From NCBI GenBank assembly GCA_965223235.1, contig CBDCVV010000019.1, positions 434,001-498,000 of the forward strand: a stretch of 64,000 nt of DNA. Reading direction: 5' to 3'. Within the stretch, counting starts at the first letter, position 1, and the number at the start of each line of letters is the position of its first letter. This stretch comes from UBA2589 sp965223235. Its GTDB lineage: Bacteria; Gemmatimonadota; Gemmatimonadetes; Longimicrobiales; Gaopeijiaceae. The notes beneath the pieces were generated by a model. It was not told the origin of the DNA, made no database searches, and worked only from the letters and a program-made list of their open reading frames with translations. A program made the translations under genes and the position numbers. Below are positions 49,734 through 58,533 of this stretch, in pieces.

Positions 49734-50878
49734 GGGTGCAATCCAGGGCGCTAGGACTTCTGGCAGCGACCGCGATCTGCGTTGCACCAGCAGCGGCCCA
49801 GAATGGTTCGATCGGCGGTGGCGTCGACTATCTCGGCTACTCGTTCGACGCCGGCTTGGGCACAGATGCGGTTCAGCTCATGATGCTCCCCGTCGCGGCA
49901 CGGTTCCCACTCTCGAACAGTGTTTCGCTCGACATCTTCGGAGCGTGGGCCGAGGGGCGGGTGGAGCAGGGTGGCCAAACGCTGGAGCTCTCCGGGCCCG
50001 TCGACTCCAACGTCAAGATCGCCTACCAGGCGGCCCCGTGGGCGCTCGTCGCGGTCGCTGCGAATCTCCCGACGGGGCAAGCGACGCATACGAACGAAGA
50101 AGCGGTCGTGGCGTCCGTGCTCTCCTCTGACCTCCTGAACTTCAGGGAGACCACGTGGGGCACGGGGCTCGCGATCACGAGCTCGGTCGCCGCGGCGGCG
50201 AGGGCCGGATCCTTCGGACTTGGTATCGCGGCGGCGTACGCGGCTCGAAGCGCCTTCGAGCCCAGACAAGACCAACTGCTCGAGTACACCCCTGGCAATG
50301 AGATCCGTGTGCGCGTCGGGCTGGACCGGAATTTCGGGAACAGCACGCTGACCTTCGGCGGAACGTTCGTGAACTACGCGCTCGACAAGATCACCGACGA
50401 CCTGGGTCCGAACCGGAATCTCTTCCAAGCGGGAAGCCGACTCCGCTTCGATGCTTCGTACGCCTTCCGCTCCGGGGACGGTGTGTGGACCATCTACGCC
50501 GCAAACCTGATGCGGAACAACGGCGACCGCTTCGTCGACCTCGTCGACGGAGGGGGCAACCTCGTGGGCGACAGCACGGTGGTGACGTCGAAGCAAGACA
50601 TGATGGTCGCTGGGCTCATGGGCTCGGTCTCCCTCGGGGGCGGATTCGTCTTCCGCCCACACGTCGATGTTCGAGTACAGGGTCGAGAGGAAGCGGACGG
50701 CTCCACAGCGGGATCCGGGTGGATCGTGGCGGCCGGCGGTGACGTACCTCTGCGTCTGTTCGGGACTGAGTTCTTCCCCAAGGCGCGCGTCCACATGGGC
50801 TCGATCGAGTCGATCACCGGCGACAGTGTCAGTACCTTAGGCTTCGAGTTCAAAGGAACGTTCAGACTGGGCTTCTAG
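49730..50878 (+). CDS. Outer-membrane beta-barrel protein
   Basis: 382 residues. Signal peptide (ALGLLAATAICVAPAAAQ). Alternating strands typical of a 12-14-stranded barrel fill the rest: SIGGGVDYLGYSFDAGLG, SVSLDIFGAWAEGRVEQ, NVKIAYQAAPWALVAVAAN, EIRVRVGLDRNFGNSTLTFGGTFVNYAL, SRLRFDASYAFRSGDGVWTIYAANL, VSLGGGFVFRPHVDVRVQG, and a terminal TLGFEFKGTFRLGF ending in Phe, the usual outer-membrane assembly signal. Function unknown; it may be a pore for or partner of the CsgG-like lipoprotein. GTG at 49730 overlaps the upstream stop (GTGA). Confidence 0.8.
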   Translation: MRVQSRALGLLAATAICVAPAAAQNGSIGGGVDYLGYSFDAGLGTDAVQLMMLPVAARFPLSNSVSLDIFGAWAEGRVEQGGQTLELSGPVDSNVKIAYQAAPWALVAVAANLPTGQATHTNEEAVVASVLSSDLLNFRETTWGTGLAITSSVAAAARAGSFGLGIAAAYAARSAFEPRQDQLLEYTPGNEIRVRVGLDRNFGNSTLTFGGTFVNYALDKITDDLGPNRNLFQAGSRLRFDASYAFRSGDGVWTIYAANLMRNNGDRFVDLVDGGGNLVGDSTVVTSKQDMMVAGLMGSVSLGGGFVFRPHVDVRVQGREEADGSTAGSGWIVAAGGDVPLRLFGTEFFPKARVHMGSIESITGDSVSTLGFEFKGTFRLGF

Positions 50879-50904
50879 CTCGGCGAACCGAGCAAGGGGT
50901 CCTC

Positions 50905-52002
50905 ATGTCTCAGATCCGCCGCATCGCGGTCAATACGGGCGGGGGTGACGCGCCCGGCCTCAACGCAGTGATCCGTGCCGTGGTCCTCGGCGCCGAGCGC
51001 CATGGATGGGAGGTCTGGGGAGTCCGCGACAGCTACGACGGACTCTTCGAACCCGACGGACTCGTCCGACTCGATCGGGACGCCGTGAGCGGAATCACGC
51101 ACTTGGGCGGAACGATTCTGGGAACGACGAACCGGGGGAATCCCTCGAAGTGGCCGTTGAAGCAATCCGACGGCTCGTACGAGTATGAAGACCGCACCGC
51201 TCGAGTCGTCGCAGAGTTCGCGAAACACGACATCGATGCGGTTGTGGCGATCGGCGGTGACGGCTCACTCGCTATCGCTCATCAGCTGGCGCAGAAGGGG
51301 CTCAAGGTCGTCGGAGTTCCGAAGACGATCGACAACGATCTTGCCGCAACCAATCTGACCTTCGGCTTCACGACGGCTGTCGAGACCGCGACGGATGCGA
51401 TCGGGAAGCTCCACTCCACCGCCGAAGCGCACGAGCGGGTGTTCGTCGTCGAGCTCATGGGGCGTACAGCCGGCTGGATCGCGCTCTACGCCGGAGTCGC
51501 CGGGACCGCCGACGTGATCCTGATCCCCGAGATCCCCTTCGATTGGGATAGCGTCTGCGAGAAGATCGAGGAGCGATACACGGACGGCCCCGAGTTCGCG
51601 ATCGTGGTCGTCGCCGAGGGAGCTCATCCAGGGGACGGCATCGCTCTCTACAAAGAGACCGCCGAAGGACAAAAACGCCTCGGCGGAATCGGGAGCATCG
51701 TCGCCGACGAGATCCATCGGCGGACCGGACGGGAGACGCGCGAGTTGGTACTCGGTCACCTACAGCGGGGGGGCGGTCCGATTGCCTACGACCGGTTGCT
51801 CGCCCTCCGTTTCGGAGCCGCAGCGGTTCAACTGGTCAGCGAGGGTCGCTTCGGGACGATGGTCGCGCTCGACCCGCCGCACGTGCACGCCGTGCCGCTC
51901 GCCGACGCAGTGGCCGAGATCAAGACGGTCCCGCTAGACTCCGACATCCTCGAGACCGCTCGGACGCTCGGGGTGTGCCTGGGAGAGCCGCTCACCGGCT
52001 GA
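50905..52002 (+). CDS. pfkA: 6-phosphofructokinase (ATP/PPi mixed-type signature)
   Basis: 365 residues, family A phosphofructokinase, phosphorylating fructose 6-phosphate in glycolysis. Visible motifs: RRIAVNTGGGDAPGLNAVIRAV (nucleotide/phosphate loop), GGDGSLAIA, PKTIDNDLAATNLTFGF, VVELMGRTAGWIA and LGHLQRGGGPIAYDR. In E. coli numbering, position 104 is Gly (as in ATP enzymes) and position 124 is Lys (as in PPi enzymes, PKTIDND). This G/K combination marks the third, mixed group, so the phosphoryl donor cannot be called. ATG at 50905; AAGGGG lies about six bases before it. Confidence 0.9.
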   Translation: MSQIRRIAVNTGGGDAPGLNAVIRAVVLGAERHGWEVWGVRDSYDGLFEPDGLVRLDRDAVSGITHLGGTILGTTNRGNPSKWPLKQSDGSYEYEDRTARVVAEFAKHDIDAVVAIGGDGSLAIAHQLAQKGLKVVGVPKTIDNDLAATNLTFGFTTAVETATDAIGKLHSTAEAHERVFVVELMGRTAGWIALYAGVAGTADVILIPEIPFDWDSVCEKIEERYTDGPEFAIVVVAEGAHPGDGIALYKETAEGQKRLGGIGSIVADEIHRRTGRETRELVLGHLQRGGGPIAYDRLLALRFGAAAVQLVSEGRFGTMVALDPPHVHAVPLADAVAEIKTVPLDSDILETARTLGVCLGEPLTG

Positions 52003-52055
52003 GAACGACCTCTCGGGCTGAGCGGCACTTATCAACCCACCTAGCCCGGTAGCCC

Positions 52056-54479
52056 ATGATCTGCTCCAGGAATCTCGCGGCGGCGCTTGCGTGCGTATGC
52101 GCGCTTGTGCAGCCGCTGTCCGCCCAGGCGGTCGCCGACTACATCCCGTCATCCGTCGCCGACCAGGACTTCCCGCTGTCGATCCGCAGCATCATGCGGG
52201 CAGAGGCCAACGTCGGATTGTCGCCGAATCAAGTGCGCTGGAGCGACGACTCCGAGACGGTGTACTTCCGCTGGCAACCGGGCGGACTAGAGTGGGACGC
52301 CGGCCGATCGTTGTACAAAGTGTCCCGAGACGGCGGTGCACCCGAGCGGATCTCAGACGCGGAGGCACGCGATCTCGCACCCCTTCTCGCAAATGGGGAC
52401 ATCTCTTCAGACGGTCGATTGCGCGTGTCGTCCGTCGCAGGTGACCTCTACCTCGTGGACCGACGCTCTTTGGCCGTCCGGCGGCTCACGCACACAGAAG
52501 ACGGCGAGGGACAAGCACTCTTCAACGCCGACGAAGACGCGGTCTATTTCCGTCGCCAGAACAACCTCTTCAGCCTCTCACTCCAGAATGGAGCCCTCGC
52601 CCAGCTCACTCGCATCGAGATCGGGCCTGAGGATGAAGAGTCGGAGGCGGAGGGACACAAGGCGTTCCTGGAAGCTCAGCAGCTCGAGCTCTTCGAGCAT
52701 ATTCGTCGTGGCGCCGCGAGCGAAGCCGAAGCCGACTCGATCCGTGAAATCGCCGAATCGGCCGAGCCCGCAACTGTCCACCTCCGTCGGAACGAGCGGG
52801 TCCAGGCACTCCTCCCCACCCGCTCGGGGAGTCACATCTTGGTCCGGACGGCGGCGCCCGCGCAGGGTGCCGAACGGACGATCGTCCCCGACTGGGTCAC
52901 CGAGGACGGATACACGCGGGACCTGACGGTTCGCACCAAGGTCGGGGATGCCCAAGGGGCGTCTCGAGTCGGAGTGTTGGCGCAGGCGAGCGGCGATATC
53001 AGTTGGGTCGACTTGGCGCCCGAGGGGTACGAGAGTGAGCATCCGCCCCGCGTGTTCAACGCTGGGTGGAACGATTCCGGGACAACAGCCTTCGTCTTCG
53101 CCGTATCCTTCGATGACAAAGATCGTTGGATCTGGTCGATCGATGCGGCGAGTGGGGACCGTACGCTCCTCGATCACCTGCACGACGATGCGTGGGTCGC
53201 CGGCCCTTGTTTCGCGCAATGTGTCGGCTTTTTCCCCAACTCGGATCGGCTCTACTACGTGAGCGAAGCAAGCGGCTTCGCCCACCTGTACGCTGTCGAT
53301 GCAGACGGCGGATCCAAGCAAACGCTGACGTCGGGCGAGTGGGAAGTGCTCTCCGTCTCGATGCCCGAGAGTCGCACCCACTTTGTGCTGCGTACGAACG
53401 AAGGGTCGCCCTTCAACGAGCACATATGGAAGATGGACTTCGATGGCTCGAACAGGGTCCGACTCACGGAAGGCGACGGGCGCTTCCTCGGCACCCTCTC
53501 TCCGGACGGTGAGCGCGTCGCGCTCGTACACGACGTGGCGAATCACCCACCGGAGCTCTACGTCGCCGATCCGGACCGTACAGACCGAATGAAGCGGGTG
53601 ACCACGACTCCGACGGATGAGTGGGCGTCTTTCCCATGGATCAAGCCGGAGATCGTTCACTTCCCCGCGGAGGACGGAGCGATGGTGCCGGCCCGCATCT
53701 ACCGGCCCTCCGACATGGGCGCCGAACCGAACGGCGGGGCGGTAATCTTCGTCCACGGGGCGGGATACCTACACAACATCCACAACTACTGGTCGTCGTA
53801 CTACCGGGAGTACCAGTTCAACCAGTTCTTGGCTGCGAACGGATACACCGTTCTCGATATCGACTACCGTGGATCGGCTGGGTACGGCGCGGATTGGCGG
53901 ACCGCCATCTATCGGTGGATGGGCGGAAAGGACCTCTCCGACCAAGTCGACGGCGCCCGGTACCTGGCCAACGTCGAGGGCGTGGATCCACGACGGATCG
54001 GCCTTTACGGGGGCTCGTACGGCGGCTTCATCACGCTCATGGGTCTGTTCACCGCCGGTGACACCTTCAAATCCGGAGCCGCTCTCCGATCGGTCACGGA
54101 CTGGGCTCACTACAACCACGGCTACACGAGCCGAATCCTGAACCTTCCCCACGATGACGAGGAAGCGTATGAACGCTCTTCGCCCATCTACTTCGCAGAG
54201 AATTTCAGACCCGACCAGCACCTCGTCATGTTGCACGGCATGATCGACACGAACGTGCACTTCTCCGACGTCGTGCGCCTTTCTCAACGCCTAATCGAGC
54301 TCGGGAAGGAGAACTGGGAGATGGCAGTCTACCCGGTCGAAAACCACGGCTTCGTAGAGCCGACTTCGTGGACGGACGAATACCGCAGAATCTTCGAGCT
54401 CTTCGAACGCACCTTGAAAGCACCGAACTGCACCGCCGACGGCGGATTCTGCACCGTGCGCGGCGGCGAGGGGCGGTAG
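52056..54479 (+). CDS. Exported S9-family (DPP IV/prolyl oligopeptidase-type) serine peptidase
   Basis: 807 residues with a signal peptide (AAALACVCALVQPLSAQA). An N-terminal propeller (about 30-560) has repeats such as RWSDDSETVYFRWQPGG, NADEDAVYFRRQNNLF, FPNSDRLYYVSEASGFAHLYAVDADGG and LSPDGERVALVHDV. The alpha/beta-hydrolase domain holds the triad: Ser654 in GLYGGSYGGF, Asp in LHGMIDTNVHFSD and His in VENHGFVEPTSW. It likely cleaves dipeptides from proline-type substrates in the periplasm. ATG at 52056. A strong hairpin separates it from the convergent permease gene. Confidence 0.9.
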   Translation: MICSRNLAAALACVCALVQPLSAQAVADYIPSSVADQDFPLSIRSIMRAEANVGLSPNQVRWSDDSETVYFRWQPGGLEWDAGRSLYKVSRDGGAPERISDAEARDLAPLLANGDISSDGRLRVSSVAGDLYLVDRRSLAVRRLTHTEDGEGQALFNADEDAVYFRRQNNLFSLSLQNGALAQLTRIEIGPEDEESEAEGHKAFLEAQQLELFEHIRRGAASEAEADSIREIAESAEPATVHLRRNERVQALLPTRSGSHILVRTAAPAQGAERTIVPDWVTEDGYTRDLTVRTKVGDAQGASRVGVLAQASGDISWVDLAPEGYESEHPPRVFNAGWNDSGTTAFVFAVSFDDKDRWIWSIDAASGDRTLLDHLHDDAWVAGPCFAQCVGFFPNSDRLYYVSEASGFAHLYAVDADGGSKQTLTSGEWEVLSVSMPESRTHFVLRTNEGSPFNEHIWKMDFDGSNRVRLTEGDGRFLGTLSPDGERVALVHDVANHPPELYVADPDRTDRMKRVTTTPTDEWASFPWIKPEIVHFPAEDGAMVPARIYRPSDMGAEPNGGAVIFVHGAGYLHNIHNYWSSYYREYQFNQFLAANGYTVLDIDYRGSAGYGADWRTAIYRWMGGKDLSDQVDGARYLANVEGVDPRRIGLYGGSYGGFITLMGLFTAGDTFKSGAALRSVTDWAHYNHGYTSRILNLPHDDEEAYERSSPIYFAENFRPDQHLVMLHGMIDTNVHFSDVVRLSQRLIELGKENWEMAVYPVENHGFVEPTSWTDEYRRIFELFERTLKAPNCTADGGFCTVRGGEGR

Positions 54480-54498
54480 CAAGACCGCCCTCGCCGCC
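54462..54498. terminator. Strong bidirectional hairpin between convergent genes
   Basis: A 15-pair stem with one bulged G (GGCGGCGAGGGGCGGT against ACCGCCCTCGCCGCC) and an AGCAAG loop. It overlaps the stop of the S9 peptidase gene and precedes the stop of the ADOP permease gene. Confidence 0.65.
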
Positions 54499-54507
54499 TC
54501 ACGATTG

Positions 54508-57216
54508 CTACGCTGCGGACCGTAGCGCTTCTGCGGAGTCGACCCGCGAGGCCCTCACCGCAGGTATCAACCCGGCTACGAAAGCCACGGCGACGAGGGT
54601 GACGACCATGACGGCGAAGGTCAGTGGGTCCGTGGCCCGCACCCCGAAGAGGACCGTCGAGATCATCCGCGTGCCCACGACTGCTACGAGAGAGCCGAGA
54701 AGGACTCCGATACCGGCCAACACCATCGTGCGCGAGACCACACCGCGTCGGACCGAGTCCGCAGACTCCCCTAGCGCCATCCGGATGCCGATCTCGGGAA
54801 TTCGCTCCGAGACCGAATACGACAGGACACCATAGATCCCAAGTGCGGCCAGCAGGAGCGCGCTTGCTGCGAACGCCACCAGAAGCTGCAGTGTGAACCG
54901 CCGAGGGGAGACTGACCGTTCTACGACCGAGTCGAGTGTGCGTACATCCTCCGTCGGCATCTGAGCCTCGATCTCTCGGATGGCCGCGCTCACGCCCGGC
55001 ATGATCGACGCGGCGGGTAATGAACTACGTACCACCATGTCGACCGTCTGGAAGCCCCACAGCTGTCGCATCGGGAAGTAGACCTCAGGGTCGGCACTCA
55101 TCTCCAGGCCCCGGTGCTTCACGTTCCCCACGACGCCCACGACTTCGACCTCGCCGTACCACATGGCCAGCCTCCGGCCGATGGCGTCCCCGTCGAACAG
55201 GACTCGCGCCGCCTCTTCACTGACCACCGCCACCGGAGGTGCGTCTTCCGTGTCGGTAGGTTGGAGGTACCGACCTTCCAAGAGCGGAATGCGCATCGCC
55301 TCCAGATAGCGCTCGTCCACGACGTGGGGGAAGAACAGGTCGTTCTGGTCGTCCTCGTACACCTTGTCGACCACCCGCACGCCCCATGTCCGGTTCGTGC
55401 CTAGCGGGAGTGCGTCGACGAGCCCCACTGCCGAGACACCGGGGACAGTGCTGACGCGACCCACCACCTCGTCGAAGAAGGCGTTGATCGCAGGCAGAGT
55501 GTCGAAGTCTTGCGACGATGCCAGCTGCCACGCGACCAGCTCCTCCGTGTCGAAGCCGATGTCGACGTTCATCACTTCCTGGAAGCTCCGCACCACCAGG
55601 CCACCGAAGACGAGCAAGACACACGCCATCGCGACCTCGGTCACGACGAGCAGCTCTCGGAGTCGCCGAGCTCCTCGGCCCCCACCTCCACCTCGAACCG
55701 ACCCCCCAAGAGCCTCGGCCTCGCGGCCATCCGAAACCTGGAGTGCAGGGATGATGCCCACCACGAGGCCCGCGACGAGCGCGACGACCACCGCGAACCC
55801 GAGAGCGAGCGGATCCACGCGGATCGCTGAAAGCATCGGAAGCTCCAGGCCTTGGCTTCCTGATACGAATCGGGTCACGGAAAACGCGATCCCCAATCCG
55901 ACCACAGCCCCACCCAGGGCCATAAGCGTGCTCTCGATCAGCAGCTGTCTGACCAGCCTACCACGGGTAGCGCCCAGCGTTTGCCGGACCGCCATCTCCC
56001 TCTTCCGTCTAGGGCTCCGAGCCAAAAGCATGTTGGAGAGGTTCACACAGACAATCAGCATGACGAGCCCGGCCGCAGCGGCCAGGAGCTTCATCGCGGC
56101 CTCGAACGGCTGGGCGATCCGCTGCTGAAGTCCAGCGACCCGACCGCCGAGACCCCACCGCTCCGGATCCGCTTCCTCCAGGGCGGCAACAATACTCTCG
56201 AGCTCGGCCTGGGCACCCTCGACCGTCGCTCCACTCCGAAGGCGCGCGACCATGGTCGTGGTGTTTCCCCAATTGTCCGTTTCATCCGAGATCGGCCAAG
56301 GGTGCAGGAAGTCCACGCCAACCGTGGGGGTGAAGATCGATGCGAAGTCGAAGCTCTGCGGAAGAACGCCGACCACGGTGACCGGCTCGTCGTTCAGCGT
56401 GACCGCAGTACCGACCACGCCGGGGTCGGCGGCGAAGCGACGGATCCAGAACCCGTGAGTGAGAATGATGGCCGCGGGCCCATCCTGCTCACCTTCGGCC
56501 GCGTTGAAGTTCCGGCCCACAGCGGGCTCGACTCCGAGAACGTCGAGGAAATTCCCTGTAACGTCGGCTCCTTGAAGCCGCTCGGGCTCCCCGGCGCCGG
56601 AAAGATTGAAGCTCTGTTGGTCGAAGAACGCGTTGAAGCCGCCGATGCTCTCAAAGGATCGAGCCTCTGTACGAAAGTCCCGAACATTCGACGTACGCGA
56701 TGTGATGCCCGAGAGACCTCCCGTGCCATCTCCGTTGTCGATGAAGACCAACTCGCTCGGCGACTCAAATGGGAGGGGCTGGATCAGGAGTGGGCTCATC
56801 ACGCTGAACACCGCAGTACTCGCCCCGATCCCGAGACCGATGATCAGGGTGGCGAACACGAAGAACGCTTTATCCCGTCGAAACGCTCGAAGCGCGTACG
56901 AAGCGTCCTGCAGAAAGCCCGATTGGGTAAACACATCTCTCATCGTCACATCCCTCTCCCTTGTTTCTCTAGCCAACGGACGACCGATGAGCCGTCCGAT
57001 CCACGCACTGGCGCCAAGTGTCCACGCCTCCCGTCGATACCACCACCGCGCTGCGTTCAAGCCGCGATCGGCCACCAGCTCCGCGTAATCCTCCCGCAAA
57101 TCCCCCACCACAGTGCTCCCCTCCGACCCAGGACCTACCGCCCAGGACAGGAAGCGCTCGGACCACTCGGGTGGAGAGCGTACTGGCGCAGAGTCAGGGG
57201 GCGTGCGTTTGGTCAC
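54508..57216 (-). CDS. ADOP-type MacB/FtsX permease
   Basis: 902 residues. After an ADOP-specific N-terminal segment (about 1-75, GPGSEGSTVVGDLREDYAELVADRG and RWWYRREAWTLG), a MacB_PCD periplasmic domain lies between membrane helices (FFVFATLIIGLGIGASTAVFSVMS). An FtsX-like triple helix occurs twice (LAAAAGLVMLIVCVNLSNMLLARSPRRKREMAVRQTLGATRGRL and ALLLAALGIYGVLSYSVSERIPEIGIRMALGES). The protein is a full-length fused permease, normally paired with an ATP-binding subunit not seen here. Its GTG at 57216 overlaps the PadR stop (GTGA), so regulator and permease are co-translated. Substrate unknown. Confidence 0.9.
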   Translation of the reverse strand: MTKRTPPDSAPVRSPPEWSERFLSWAVGPGSEGSTVVGDLREDYAELVADRGLNAARWWYRREAWTLGASAWIGRLIGRPLARETRERDVTMRDVFTQSGFLQDASYALRAFRRDKAFFVFATLIIGLGIGASTAVFSVMSPLLIQPLPFESPSELVFIDNGDGTGGLSGITSRTSNVRDFRTEARSFESIGGFNAFFDQQSFNLSGAGEPERLQGADVTGNFLDVLGVEPAVGRNFNAAEGEQDGPAAIILTHGFWIRRFAADPGVVGTAVTLNDEPVTVVGVLPQSFDFASIFTPTVGVDFLHPWPISDETDNWGNTTTMVARLRSGATVEGAQAELESIVAALEEADPERWGLGGRVAGLQQRIAQPFEAAMKLLAAAAGLVMLIVCVNLSNMLLARSPRRKREMAVRQTLGATRGRLVRQLLIESTLMALGGAVVGLGIAFSVTRFVSGSQGLELPMLSAIRVDPLALGFAVVVALVAGLVVGIIPALQVSDGREAEALGGSVRGGGGGRGARRLRELLVVTEVAMACVLLVFGGLVVRSFQEVMNVDIGFDTEELVAWQLASSQDFDTLPAINAFFDEVVGRVSTVPGVSAVGLVDALPLGTNRTWGVRVVDKVYEDDQNDLFFPHVVDERYLEAMRIPLLEGRYLQPTDTEDAPPVAVVSEEAARVLFDGDAIGRRLAMWYGEVEVVGVVGNVKHRGLEMSADPEVYFPMRQLWGFQTVDMVVRSSLPAASIMPGVSAAIREIEAQMPTEDVRTLDSVVERSVSPRRFTLQLLVAFAASALLLAALGIYGVLSYSVSERIPEIGIRMALGESADSVRRGVVSRTMVLAGIGVLLGSLVAVVGTRMISTVLFGVRATDPLTFAVMVVTLVAVAFVAGLIPAVRASRVDSAEALRSAA

Positions 57217-57536
57217 GCCGGCCCCACCGGGCCAAGACCCTCGAAGAAGCGGAGGAGCACCTCACGCGACGAGCGAGCTGTCTCGAGTCCTTCTTCCGTA
57301 ACCCGAAGCCGACGCATAGGGTGGCCGCCGCGCTCGGGAGTCCCACTCGGCTCGACCTCCCACTCGATCAAGCCTTTGGTCGCAAGCCGATCAAGTGTGC
57401 GATACAGGGCTCCCCTTGTGACCCGGCGCTCCGCGTTGGCCTCCAGGTCGGCACGAACCCGATTCGCGTACGGCTCCTCGGACTGACGTAGAATCGCCAG
57501 TAGCACCAGCAGTTCGAATTCACCGATCTTGGCCAT
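57213..57536 (-). CDS. PadR-family transcriptional regulator
   Basis: 107 residues, a PadR winged helix: EFELLVLLAILRQSEEPYANRVRADLEANAERRVTRGALYRTLDRLATKGLIEWEVEPSGTPERGGHPMRRLRVTEEGLETARSSREVLLRFF. PadR dimers repress promoters carrying inverted repeats. The ATG at 57536 has GAGGGG upstream. It forms one unit with the ADOP permease downstream (4-base overlap). An inverted repeat with TGTATACC arms lies 22 bases upstream of the start and is a likely autoregulatory site. Confidence 0.9.
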   Translation of the reverse strand: MAKIGEFELLVLLAILRQSEEPYANRVRADLEANAERRVTRGALYRTLDRLATKGLIEWEVEPSGTPERGGHPMRRLRVTEEGLETARSSREVLLRFFEGLGPVGPA

Positions 57537-57557
57537 CGATCCCCTCGGAGTCTACCC

Positions 57558-57579
57558 TGTATACCTCGCGTGGTATACA
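57558..57579. promoter_or_regulatory. PadR-operator-like inverted repeat
   Basis: TGTATACC and GGTATACA are perfect 8-base arms spaced by six bases, just upstream of the PadR gene start at 57536. The arms contain TATAC cores like other PadR boxes. Control of the padR-permease unit is an inference. Confidence 0.6.
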
Positions 57580-57643
57580 TCGCATACTTCGACGAGCAGA
57601 TCAAGTGAAGGGTTGGAAGGTCGGTGTCCGGTCGTTCGAAACG

Positions 57644-58441
57644 CTAGGCGGCCTTCTCAGCCGTGAGCAGTATGGCCTTCACTCCGAACGACTCTGCGGC
57701 GTTCTGCGTCGACTGGTGTCGGAAGCTGAAGTGAGGTACGACCACGGACCTCACCTTCTCAAAGCCCGCCTCTTCGAAAAGGGCGAACAATTCTCCCTCC
57801 GGGAGAGCGCCTCCGATTCAGGAAGCCCAGAGCTTCGGATCGTTCACGATGGATTGCGATAGCTGCTTGGCGCTGACGATATCCGTGATCGACACGCGGC
57901 CGCCCGGCTTCACGACTCGGTGCAGCTCTGCGATCACCTTCCTCTTTTGAAAGGAGAGGTTGATCACACCGTTCGAGATCACGACGTCGACGGCGTCGTC
58001 TGCGACCGGAATGTCCTCCATCCGACCCTCACGACACTCGAGACGCGCTCCGGAGATGCTCGCGTTCGCCCGAGCTCGTCGGCACATCGCCGGGTTCAAG
58101 TCTATTCCGATCACTCGGCCGTGTTCGCCCACAGCCCACGCCGACAAGATCCCGTCCAGTCCAGCTCCACTCCCCAAATCGAGGACCGTCATCCCGTCTT
58201 CGAGGTGACTCCGGAGGTGCGGGTTGCCTACCCCTGCGAAGGATGCGACTGCCGACTCGGGAGCCCGGTCCAAGAGATCGCTAGGGTATCCGAACAACTC
58301 GGCAGCTTCTCGACCATGGAAAAAGTGGAAGTCCCCCTCTGGCTGCTCCGCGACTTCTTCGTACATGCGGAGGATCTCGTCCTTCAGCGTCGCTTCCAGC
58401 GATTCCTGTTCGTCGGCAATGCTGCGTGTCGGCTCAGTCAT
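57644..58441 (-). CDS. ArsM-like SAM methyltransferase with in-frame TGA, probable selenocysteine codon 208
   Basis: If the TGA at 57820-57818 is read through, the protein is 265 residues. The N-terminal half has SAM motif I VLDLGSGAGLDGILSA, then GIDLNPAMCRRA and ECREGRMEDIPVADDAVDVVISNGVINLSFQKRKVIAELHRVVKPGG. Codon 208 (LWAS-TGA-IGGAL) sits where ArsM-type enzymes have a conserved Cys. The next 57 codons stay open to TAG and match the family end (ELFALFEEAGFEKV, QNAAESFGVKAILLTAE). The two other ArsM cysteines are Val and Gly here, so arsenite may not be the substrate. A hairpin 17 nt after the TGA resembles a bacterial SECIS. If it is not recoded, the gene is a 207-residue truncated pseudogene. 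The ATG at 58441 has a weak ribosome site. Confidence 0.75.
57792..57820 (-). promoter_or_regulatory. Candidate bacterial SECIS element with its UGA
   Basis: On the mRNA (minus strand) the UGA at 57820-57818 is followed after 17 nt by a hairpin. UCUCCC pairs with GGGAGA around an apical GGA loop (57806-57792). Bacterial SECIS elements have a small apical loop with a G among its first two bases, about 16-37 nt after the UGA, and this one fits both rules. Low GC-background specificity is a caveat. Confidence 0.6.
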
Positions 58442-58533
58442 ACGGATGTTGAGGCGTCAGGAAGCCGTAGCTTCTTCTAGCGGGACATCCGGAAGTACCG
58501 GGAAAAGCCATCAACCGGCTCACGCGGAGCGCC

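Noticed and set aside
52578..53756. 392-residue minus-strand open frame
   Set aside because: Antisense to the S9 peptidase, which has intact catalytic motifs.
55981..57486. 501-residue plus-strand open frame
   Set aside because: Antisense to ADOP permease 1 and its padR; no recognisable domain and poor composition.
57605..57862. 85-residue plus-strand open frame across the methyltransferase end
   Set aside because: It is antisense to the family-like C-terminus that follows the TGA; the minus-strand reading has clear homology-type motifs.
57644..58441. Simple frameshift or pseudogene explanation for the methyltransferase
   Set aside because: The frame does not change at the TGA and the downstream part is complete to a stop. 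A point nonsense mutation stays possible, but a Cys-site TGA with a SECIS-like hairpin fits recoding better.
57644..58441. Calling the methyltransferase arsenite methyltransferase ArsM
   Set aside because: Two of the three arsenic-binding cysteine positions are Val and Gly, so the substrate is not supported.
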